Of a stretch of 15,399 bases of DNA, positions 1 to 6,458 are shown piece after piece. Made by a program: the position numbers and the translations under genes. This DNA comes from Pinguiococcus pyrenoidosus. Its lineage: Eukaryota > Sar > Pinguiophyceae > Pinguiochrysidales > Pinguiochrysidaceae. Position 1 is the first letter of the stretch. Each line of letters opens with the position of its first letter. Under the pieces are notes generated by a model. It saw only the letters and a program-made list of their open reading frames with translations, ran no database searches and was not told where the DNA came from. The stretch lies in NCBI GenBank assembly GCA_019677205.1, contig JAAMXY010000233.1, positions 1-15,399 on the forward strand, given 5' to 3'.

Positions 1-606
1 CTCGATGGAGAGGACTCCGCGTACACGCCATCGAAGAGGACGTTCACGTGGTTGAAATTGAAGAAGGACTATCTCGACGGCAGCGGCGTGGCGGACAGCC
101 TGGATCTCGTCTGCATCGGTGGCTTCTATGGAAAGGGCAAGAGAACGGGCTTCTACGGCGCGTATCTGCTCGCGTGCTATGACGTGGAGTCGGAGAAGTT
201 TCAGAGCGTTTGCAAACTGGGAACGGGCTTCAGCGACGCCGATCTCGACACCTTGCAGAAGGCGGCGAAGGAGCACGAGACGGAGCGACAACCTCCCAAC
301 GTGATGGCGGGTGACAGCGTTCACCCGGACGTGTGGTTCAGACCAGAGATGGTGTGGGAGATCCGCGCCGCCGATCTCAGCCTGTCAAGTGTTCACAAGG
401 GCGCCCTGAATCGTGTGGCAAGGGACCGGGGGATCGGACTCCGCTTCCCGCGCTACATTCGCCAGCGAGAGGACAAGCGAGCGGAGGACGCGACCACTTC
501 CAGCCAGGTGCTCGAGTTCTACCAGAGCCAGGACACGGTGAAAGGCACGGCTGGAGCAGCAAATGGTGAGGCAGACGACGCCGACGACGATTACGACATT
601 CTCTAG
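1..606 (+). CDS. LIG1: DNA ligase I (ATP-dependent), C-terminal part, 5'-truncated by window edge
   Basis: This is the last 201 residues of an ATP-dependent DNA ligase of the eukaryotic replicative type, the enzyme that seals nicks between Okazaki fragments and in excision repair. The reading frame is open from base 1 and stops at TAG 604-606. Nucleotidyltransferase motif V is visible at the start (WLKLKKDY at residues 17-24 of the fragment). The OB-fold follows, including CKLGTGFSD and VWEIRAADLSLS, and then motif VI as RGIGLRFPRYIR with the trailing REDK. The acidic tail (ADDADDDYDIL) resembles the acidic end of other LIG1 proteins. The adenylation lysine, DNA-binding domain and any PIP box lie upstream of the window. 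No intron is needed, because the family alignment is continuous. The gene converges on argininosuccinate synthase, with 199 bp between stop codons. Identification is firm. LIG1 is preferred over LIG3/LIG4 because of the KLKKDYLDG and motif VI context. Confidence 0.95.
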   Translation, partial: LDGEDSAYTPSKRTFTWLKLKKDYLDGSGVADSLDLVCIGGFYGKGKRTGFYGAYLLACYDVESEKFQSVCKLGTGFSDADLDTLQKAAKEHETERQPPNVMAGDSVHPDVWFRPEMVWEIRAADLSLSSVHKGALNRVARDRGIGLRFPRYIRQREDKRAEDATTSSQVLEFYQSQDTVKGTAGAANGEADDADDDYDIL

Positions 607-805
607 GAATGGTTTCCAAAAATTACCCCATTTGTTTGTTGGAATTGTGCCGCTCCCGGTGTCCGTCACGCCGCGCGCGGTGCGCAAAGCTTTGACGCTC
701 GCAGGCCCGACGCACCCTCCCTACAGAGCAACAGCTGTGTCCCGATTGGCACCACTTTGGCAATGAAGTCCGATGGACGCATGGTCCGGCATTGCGGGAC
801 GCCCA
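607..805. other. Convergent intergenic region between ligase and argininosuccinate synthase
   Basis: These 199 bp lie between two stop codons facing each other and must hold both 3' UTRs and polyadenylation signals. I see no AATAAA-type signal on either strand and no conserved element. A short AT-rich patch lies at about 619-648. Confidence 0.6.
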
Positions 806-2175
806 TTATCCAGTGTGCGGTCGCTTCTTGCTAGGGGCGCTGTCCGCCTCGAGCTTGCGCTTCAGCGCGTTGTACGCTTTGAGGCGCACGGAGTTGATGC
901 GGATGAAGCCTTGGGCATCTGCTGGATTGTAGTCGAAAGCTTCTCCGCCGCCGTCAATGTCCATCGACGCCAGGTCCGCGCTGTACAACGTGTGGGGGCT
1001 GTTCCTGCCAACAATGGTCACGTTCCCCTTGTACAGTTCCAGGTGAACTTCTCCCGTGACGTTGCGCTGAGAGAAGTCGACGGAGTTCATCACGAGGTCC
1101 ATCTCCGGCGCAAACCAGAAGCCATTGTAGCAGAGGATGGAGAACTCCTGAGACAGCTTGTCGCGGATGCGCAGCACTTCGCGGTCGACGCACATTCCCT
1201 CAAGATCCAGGTGCGCCTCGCGGAGGATGGTGCCGCCAGGCGTCTCGTAGACGCCGCGAGACTTGATGCCGACGAAGCGGTTTTCGACGATGTCGACGCG
1301 ACCGACGCCGTGCTTACCGGCCATCTCGTTGAGGTAGAGGAAAAGCGGCAGGGGCTCCGTGTGGACCACCTCGGTGTTCTTGTTCGTGACCTTGACCGGC
1401 ACGCCGTCGAGGAACTCGATGCAAAGGCTCTCCGCGGTGTCCGGTGCGTCCTTCGGGTCCCGGGTCATCTTGAACATCTCTGGCGTCGGGGGCGTCATGG
1501 GATCCTCCAGCATGCCGCTCTCGTAGGACGTGTGGTACAGGTTCTCGTCCACGGAGTACGGCGCCTTGGGCGTGGCGTCGACGGGGATGCCGTGCTCGGC
1601 GGCGTACGCAAGGAGATCCTGGCGGCCCTTGAACTTCTCAAGGAACTCGGCGTCACGCCAGGGCGCGATGGTCACGAGGTTGGCGTCCAGCGCCTGCGCG
1701 CACATCTCAAAGCGCACTTGGTCGTTGCCCTTGCCGGTCGCTCCGTGGGCCAGGTACTTGGCGCCTTCGACCTGCGCAATCTGCACCTGCTTCTTGGCGA
1801 TGCACGGCCGCGCCAGGCTCGTCCCCAGCATATACCTGCTCTCGTACATGGCGTTGGCCTTCACGGCGGGCCAGACGTAGCCGGTGACGAAATCCTCACG
1901 AAGATCCTCGATGTAGCACTTGGTTGCGCCGCACTTGAGCGCCTTCGCACGGACCTGCGTTGCATGCAAGTCGTCACGGACGCCCATCCTGCCCTCGCGC
2001 CGCTTCCACGCGGGGTCGGTACCTCGGAGAAGTCCTCCTCGAACTGGCCCACATTGGCGCAGTAGCAGATCACTTCAAAGCCTTTTTCCACCAACCACAC
2101 CAGGATGACGCTGGTGTCCAGGCCACCGCTGTAGGCCAGCACGCATTTCTTCTTCTCTTGAGACATGGATACCAT
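806..2175 (-). CDS. ASS1: Argininosuccinate synthase, two exons
   Basis: The enzyme condenses citrulline and aspartate, using ATP, to argininosuccinate, the penultimate step of arginine biosynthesis (and of the urea cycle where one exists). Exons are complement(2023..2175) and complement(806..1954), joined by a 68-bp phase-0 GT-AG intron (1955-2022). The splice joins ...EEDFSE to [12 protein letters not shown], which matches the family without gaps. The N-terminal PP-loop is clear ([11 protein letters not shown]). Further conserved blocks are [55 protein letters not shown] and [14 protein letters not shown]. The predicted length is 433 residues from the first in-frame ATG (2175), or 430 from the second (2166); the family norm is about 400-420. 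There is a short basic C-terminal extension ([11 protein letters not shown]). No organelle targeting peptide is evident, so the product is probably cytosolic. The upstream JmjC gene is on the same strand, 323 bp away. Confidence 0.96.
1955..2022 (-). other. Intron of argininosuccinate synthase (68 bp, GT-AG, phase 0)
   Basis: Read on the minus strand, the donor is GAG|GTACCG and the acceptor is AACGCAG|GTC. Reading through instead of splicing shifts frame and inserts a proline/arginine-rich stretch absent from the family. Splicing restores an exact family alignment. Confidence 0.9.
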
Positions 2176-2498
2176 GCGCAGGCACTCGAGGGGCGACACG
2201 CGATGAGAGAGGTGAACCACCGGTTGGGCTGTTAGGGGCGCCTCTGGCCTGGACCTCAAGATGCATTTGCGGTGGCTGAAGGGCGAGCGATGTGCTTCTT
2301 CTTTCCATCGTCGGTGCGCGAACTGCCAGTTGGCAAACAGTGCGGACTGTCACTGCACGAAAATCCCGAGCCGCGGCAATCTGCGCCCGCATGCCTTATG
2401 CATTTGGACCTTCGCCTCCCGGCACCTCGCGACCCGGCACGGGTGCTCGCCTCGGGCAGATTGCCGAGGGTGTGGCGCTGCGCTCTTGACTTGTGGAA
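2176..2498. promoter_or_regulatory. Intergenic region: promoter and 5' UTR of argininosuccinate synthase, 3' UTR of JmjC gene
   Basis: These 323 bp separate two tandem minus-strand genes, so they must contain the start region of ASS1 and the end of the JmjC transcript. I see no TATA box, repeat or RNA gene here. Short reading frames on both strands have no recognisable content. Confidence 0.4.
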
Positions 2499-3983
2499 TC
2501 AGCTCTTCGGCCCCGATGGGACCTGTAGGACCCTCTGAAAGACGTCTGCCGCGATCTGGCGGCGAAAGGTTTCCTCGGCAGCGTGCAGCTTGTCCTGCAG
2601 GGCCGCGACCAAAGCCTTGACCGAGCTCAGATCGCCGCCGTCGGCTTGCATTTCTCGGACGCGCCGAGCGCAGACACCGGCGAATAACTCCTCGAAGAAT
2701 CCTGAGCTGGGCTCATGATGGCTCGCGTCTTTCTTCTCCCACCGATGGAGCAGAATGGCCACGTCCAACGGCGATGCCCTGTCCAGCCACGCCCAGAAGT
2801 CCTCTCCGCCGGGGTCGGCACACCGCAGCAGGAAGGCACGGAGCCGTCCAGGTGACAGAACCCGAATCTTGGACGAGATCGTGCCGGCACCGGACTGCTG
2901 CTCGTTCGGATCCGCGGCCTTGGCAGCCTGGCCGGTTCGGAGCTCGTTCTCAAGCCGCCGCTCGCACTCCGCGGCAACGGCTGCACCAGCAGCCACGCGG
3001 AGATGGTACCCTGCAGCGCGCGGGTTGTTTCGCGCTCTCTGAGAAAGGACGCCACCTGTGGAAAAGATCAAAGAGCCCGCGTCACTTTCATGAATCCTTC
3101 TGCTTTCCTCTGCTTCCCCAAACCTACCAACACCTCGAGACCAGAAGTTCACCGCGCAGGTGTTGGGCGCGGATCGCACCTGATGCCACCAACCCTCCGG
3201 TATGAAGAGGACCGCACGCTCTTCCACTCGAAAGATCATGATGCGACCTTCTTCAGCAGCAGGCAAGGCATCGGGTGCTGGCGCCTCGCGATGCGCCTCG
3301 TGGGTCTCGAAGATCTCGAAGAGACTTGCGTGCTTCGCGTGGTGTGCCGTCTCCTCGTCGTAGCACTTCCCTACCAACTCGCCGTCTCTGTGGTCGTAGA
3401 GAAAGTCCGGGTCCGCGATACAGACCTCCTTGGATCCCCAAAGCACGCACAGCGCGTTGTTCCACGCATCAAAGTGCGCATTCGTCTCCACGGACGACGG
3501 CCCCGAGCTGAGCCACAGATTCGCCGCCACGGTCTCCCCCATCTTTCGCTCGTCGCTCATGCAAGCGGGCGCCTGGAGCAGCGAAGAGAGGCCCGCTAGT
3601 GGCCGCCCCCCTCGCTCCGCAACAGCGCCCAAGTCTGAATCGTAGATGGGCTCCTGGGCGAGGTAAAGAGTCTTCGATCTCATCTCCTCGGGCCCTTTCG
3701 CCTCCGCGTGCGCCAACAGCGCCCGCAGCGATGTGTGGAGTCTAGCACCGGTGGCTCCATAGACACGCACATTCTCGGGAGTGACCACGGACACCTCGAC
3801 CTCCTTGTCCAGGGCTTGCTCCTCGATCACGTTGCGAAGATCTCTCGGATGCTCGAGGCCACGAAGCACTGCGCCGCTCTCATGCGCCCTGGGAAACAGT
3901 TGGGGCTGATGCGGCAGGCCGGCGTCCTCTTCCCAAGGCCGTCGCCTCTTGCGAGGGACCGCGCAGTCCTTCGCATCCGTCAT
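2499..3983 (-). CDS. JmjC/cupin_8-type 2-oxoglutarate Fe(II) oxygenase, probably two exons
   Basis: This is a predicted 2-oxoglutarate-dependent oxygenase of the small JmjC (cupin_8) group that includes HSPBAP1-like, TYW5-like and JMJD7-like proteins. These hydroxylate or otherwise oxidise proteins or RNA; the substrate here cannot be told. The iron triad is visible as H170 and D172 (in NAHFD) and H267 (in PEGWWHQV), counted from the ATG. K185 in WGSKEV is the likely 2-oxoglutarate-binding lysine. A basic run near the N-terminus (RKRRRP) could be a nuclear localisation signal. The start is ATG 3981-3983, the first ATG after an in-frame TGA. Preferred exons are complement(3128..3983) and complement(2499..3055), giving 470 residues. 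The ORF is also open across the 72-bp intron, which would give 494 residues. The C-terminal 180 residues are helical and not recognised. The gene is divergent from the ubiquitin-like gene at 4355. Confidence 0.82.
   Translation of the reverse strand: MTDAKDCAVPRKRRRPWEEDAGLPHQPQLFPRAHESGAVLRGLEHPRDLRNVIEEQALDKEVEVSVVTPENVRVYGATGARLHTSLRALLAHAEAKGPEEMRSKTLYLAQEPIYDSDLGAVAERGGRPLAGLSSLLQAPACMSDERKMGETVAANLWLSSGPSSVETNAHFDAWNNALCVLWGSKEVCIADPDFLYDHRDGELVGKCYDEETAHHAKHASLFEIFETHEAHREAPAPDALPAAEEGRIMIFRVEERAVLFIPEGWWHQVRSAPNTCAVNFWSRGVGRFGEAEESRRIHESDAGSLIFSTGGVLSQRARNNPRAAGYHLRVAAGAAVAAECERRLENELRTGQAAKAADPNEQQSGAGTISSKIRVLSPGRLRAFLLRCADPGGEDFWAWLDRASPLDVAILLHRWEKKDASHHEPSSGFFEELFAGVCARRVREMQADGGDLSSVKALVAALQDKLHAAEETFRRQIAADVFQRVLQVPSGPKS
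3056..3127 (-). other. Probable stop-free intron in the JmjC gene (72 bp, GT-AG)
   Basis: Minus-strand donor G|GTAGGTTTGG and acceptor ATCTTTTCCACAG|GTGG look like good splice sites. The size matches other introns in this window. It is lower in GC than its flanks and falls just after the conserved VNFW strand, where the family does not need extra residues. It is 24 codons without a stop, so retention would keep frame. The ORF alone cannot settle whether it is spliced. Confidence 0.65.
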
Positions 3984-4354
3984 CCGCAACCGAGGCGCTT
4001 CGAAGCCTTCTCAGATGCGCTTCGCGATCCGCAGCTGAACCCATCTTCCAATCTGGCGGGAAAGTTGAACCGCTGCTGCGCCCGCATGTACCGGCCTCGA
4101 GAAACATGCTCCCTTTCGCGCCTTTTCCGCACGTCATTGGCGCAATAGGCACCGCGCCTCTCTTATCCTCCGTACAAAGGCGGGGAGCCTTCCAAAAGTG
4201 GGCTCCGCGCGTTGTCTCCGCGCTTCGCGGCGGCGAAACCTGAAACGGCGGCCACGCAGCTCCGTCTGTCACCAGAGTTCTTGGAGATTCTGCCGATCTG
4301 GATCGTCGAGCTGTGAGTGGTGGAGCGCGTCGGCGCCGTATCTAGGCCTTCAAG
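3984..4354. promoter_or_regulatory. Divergent promoter region between JmjC and ubiquitin-like genes
   Basis: These 371 bp lie between two start codons that face away from each other, so both promoters and 5' UTRs are expected here. On the minus strand, CCAAT at 4136-4140 overlaps a TGACGT-like element (ACGTCA at 4131-4136 on the plus strand). This is a plausible but unproven CCAAT/CRE-like composite oriented toward the JmjC gene. No TATA box is seen. Confidence 0.4.
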
Positions 4355-5119
4355 ATGGGCTGTTCGTCCTCCGCAGCGCTTGCCCAGAATGCCGGAGAAG
4401 TCGAGGCCACGCTTGGCGTGGCGCGCACGCTGAGGCGCAATCCTCGCGGGCGTCTCCAGGTGTGGAACGGTAGCGAACTGGAAGCAGAATTTCAGGACGT
4501 GCAGCTCCAGCTCGAGCTCCTTGCCGTCCGGGGGCCCAGCATCACCATCTGGGTAGCCTTGCTGAAGGGCTCGAAGCACAAGCTGGTCACCAAGGCGTTC
4601 GCGCCGTTGCATCTGCTGCGGCGCCAGATCATGGAGGAGATGGATCTGTTCAGCGACAAGTTCCGCCTCTTCTTGGAGGGCGATACGACCGTGCCCATCT
4701 CTTTCGAGGCCCACGAGCGGCAGTCCATGCGCGTCATTGACGTTGGCATCAAGCAAGACAGCGTGCTGCATCTCGTGTCGTCGACGACGGCCTCCAGCGG
4801 CGTGCTCCAGCCTGTCTCCGCCGCTCCCAAGCGTGTGGGCACCATCCACGTCTCGTACTTGACGCGGAATGGCACCACGCGCACCGGCGCGATCGTCAGA
4901 GATCTAGGAGGCGACTTCGTCGAGGTTGAGTCGCTTTCGGGCGCTCCGGCCCGAATGAGGCTGCCCGAACTGCGGCCCCTCCAGCCAGCGGAGCCACGGC
5001 GGTGGCCGATCGAGCAGGTTGCCAGGGGCCTCAAGGAGGTGTCGGACCCGGTCAACCCTTTCCGCCATTACCCCAAGACTGGCATCGCCTCTCTGCGAAT
5101 TCGGCGCTGGCGCACCTAG
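4355..5119 (+). CDS. Predicted N-acylated protein with ubiquitin-like domain and SH3/Tudor-like C-terminal barrel
   Basis: This is a single-exon gene of 254 residues. The start is secure: ATG 4355 sits in a good context (CAAGATGG) and an in-frame TAG lies four codons upstream. The protein begins MGCSSS, a classic N-myristoylation signal (Gly2) with an adjacent palmitoylatable Cys3, suggesting membrane anchoring. Residues about 62-142 resemble ubiquitin. They start with the first strands (ITIWVALLKG), continue through a helix and RLFLEG, and end in GIKQDSVLHLV, which parallels the end of the ubiquitin fold. The loop before that last segment is longer than in ubiquitin. There is no C-terminal Gly-Gly, so it is a ubiquitin-like domain in a larger protein, not a conjugated modifier. 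Residues about 161-209 look like a small beta barrel of SH3/Tudor type (TIHVSYL...GAIVRDLGGDFVEVE). Function is unknown. The gene is divergent from the JmjC gene and tandem with MPC1. Confidence 0.75.
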   Translation: MGCSSSAALAQNAGEVEATLGVARTLRRNPRGRLQVWNGSELEAEFQDVQLQLELLAVRGPSITIWVALLKGSKHKLVTKAFAPLHLLRRQIMEEMDLFSDKFRLFLEGDTTVPISFEAHERQSMRVIDVGIKQDSVLHLVSSTTASSGVLQPVSAAPKRVGTIHVSYLTRNGTTRTGAIVRDLGGDFVEVESLSGAPARMRLPELRPLQPAEPRRWPIEQVARGLKEVSDPVNPFRHYPKTGIASLRIRRWRT

Positions 5120-5792
5120 GGCGCGCTCGCGCCCCTGAGCGTGGCAGGGAAGCCAGCGTGTTTGTCCTATGGTTTCGATGTGGGTCGGCCAGCGTGAGTT
5201 AGGAAGCAGCAGCACAGAATTGGCGCCTAAAGGAGCAATGCCTGATGTTGAGATAGATGGATTTGACGCTTCGCCGAGGCATATCCGTGGATCATGTTGC
5301 TCTGTTCGAAGGTTGTTGTGGCTGGCAGAAAGGCGGGCCTCCTAGCTGTGGGCCTGCCTCGCGTGTGCTCAAGTCCCAATTCTTGTTTCTTTAACGTCTG
5401 GCGTCGCGTCAGCGGCGACTCTGCGTCTCCGCCCCTACCCACGTCAGAGGCCCGAACCATTCACACAGGAAAAAAGGAGGTGCAAAGAAGCCTCCAGCCT
5501 CTGCAATCGCCCGTGGACTGTTCCCTCTGCTGTTGCTTCTCCTTCCCCATTTCCCCAATTTCCCGCATCTCCCGAACCATTTCAACCTGCGGGTGCATAC
5601 AAATCGTCCGACCCTTATTTTCACGTGTTATGGACGAATACGATGTTGCAGATGCTCGAGCGACGATCTGGCGCCTCGGTGGCCGCGGCACTCCATCGTC
5701 AGCTGATCGTCGGTCACTCTCCCATCTAACCACACCTGAAGCTCGTCGAAGTGCGCAGGTAGAGCCCAGAGGCGCCAGAAGAGGTCGAGAAG
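5120..5792. promoter_or_regulatory. Intergenic region upstream of MPC1
   Basis: These 673 bp hold the 3' UTR of the ubiquitin-like gene and the MPC1 promoter and 5' UTR. A C/T-rich stretch spans about 5519-5575. The 11-mer CCCGAACCATT occurs twice (5451-5461 and 5571-5581), exactly 120 bp apart. Open frames here show no family resemblance, and MPC1 already has a complete N-terminus, so no upstream coding exon is needed. Confidence 0.4.
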
Positions 5793-6228
5793 ATGAATGC
5801 CATCCGCGCCTTCATCCGGAGTCCGACGGGCCCGATGACCACTCATTTTTGGGGACCGGTGGCGAATTGGGGGTTCGTCGTCGCCGCCCTGAGCGACATG
5901 AAGAAGCCCGCGGACATGATTAGTCCGAAGATGACTGGTGTCCTGTGTGTCTACTCTCTGCTCTTCATGCGCTTCGCGTGGATGGTTCAGGTACGCAACT
6001 TCCGCGGAAGATCCTCTCCTTTTTCCTTCTGTGAAGCCCTCACAAATGCTGGCAAATGCTGGCACCCTATCTGACTTTGCTTCGCAACGTTCCTTTCAGC
6101 CGCGCAACTATCTCCTTTTGGCGTGCCACGCGTCCAACGAGGTTGCGCAGTTGTATCAGCTCAGTCGCTGGATGTCGTGGAGGGCTTCCGAAGGCGGTGA
6201 AGCTGCGAGCAAGGCTGCTGGGAAGTAG
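5793..6228 (+). CDS. MPC1: Mitochondrial pyruvate carrier subunit 1, two exons
   Basis: MPC1 pairs with MPC2 in the inner mitochondrial membrane to import pyruvate into the matrix. Exons are 5793..5990 and 6100..6228, joined by a 109-bp phase-0 GT-AG intron, giving 108 residues; the human protein has 109. Family signatures are continuous across the splice: [17 protein letters not shown] then [19 protein letters not shown] joined to [10 protein letters not shown], and [14 protein letters not shown]. Three hydrophobic segments fit residues about 20-35, 46-63 and 69-88. The short amphipathic N-terminus ([10 protein letters not shown]) is usual. The start is the first ATG in frame. The partner MPC2 is not in this window. 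The gene converges on the myosin gene, with 230 bp between stops. Confidence 0.96.
5991..6099 (+). other. MPC1 intron (109 bp, GT-AG, phase 0)
   Basis: The donor is GTTCAG|GTACGC and the acceptor is CGTTCCTTTCAG|CCGCGC. Splicing joins MVQ to PRNY exactly as in MPC1 proteins. The intron contains a tandem ATGCTGGCA-type duplication just past 6045. Confidence 0.93.
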
Positions 6229-6320
6229 GCGGCCAGGGCGACCAGACAGAATCGAATGGCGACACGTACTTTAGCTTGTTGTTAGAGTCTGAGAGGGTTG
6301 AGAAGCTGGGGTACGATTTT

Positions 6321-6354
6321 GGTGAGGCCAGGCGAGGTCAGGCGAGGCCAGGCG
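6321..6354 (+). repeat. Short 10-bp tandem repeat between convergent genes
   Basis: About 3.4 copies of GGYGAGGYCA (GGTGAGGCCA, GGCGAGGTCA, GGCGAGGCCA, GGCG). It lies in the 230-bp gap between the MPC1 and myosin stop codons, so it is probably in 3' UTR sequence of one or both genes. The copies differ from each other only by C/T changes. Confidence 0.75.
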
Positions 6355-6458
6355 CCGCGACACGTGCGCTTTGGACGAGGTCAAGGTGGCTGCGAGCAAG
6401 AGCCATGGTGCCCATCGACTACGCAAAATCGCACTTCTACCCTGATGAGGTTCCTCTC

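Noticed and set aside
773-2065. 430-codon open frame on the plus strand
   Set aside because: It is the antisense shadow of argininosuccinate synthase. High GC at third positions keeps the opposite strand open, and the protein is Val/Leu/Arg/His-rich with no family content.
2176-2259. N-terminal extension of argininosuccinate synthase back to 2259
   Set aside because: The extension begins at a TTG and has no ATG. The family starts just before the PP-loop, so ATG 2175 or 2166 is preferred.
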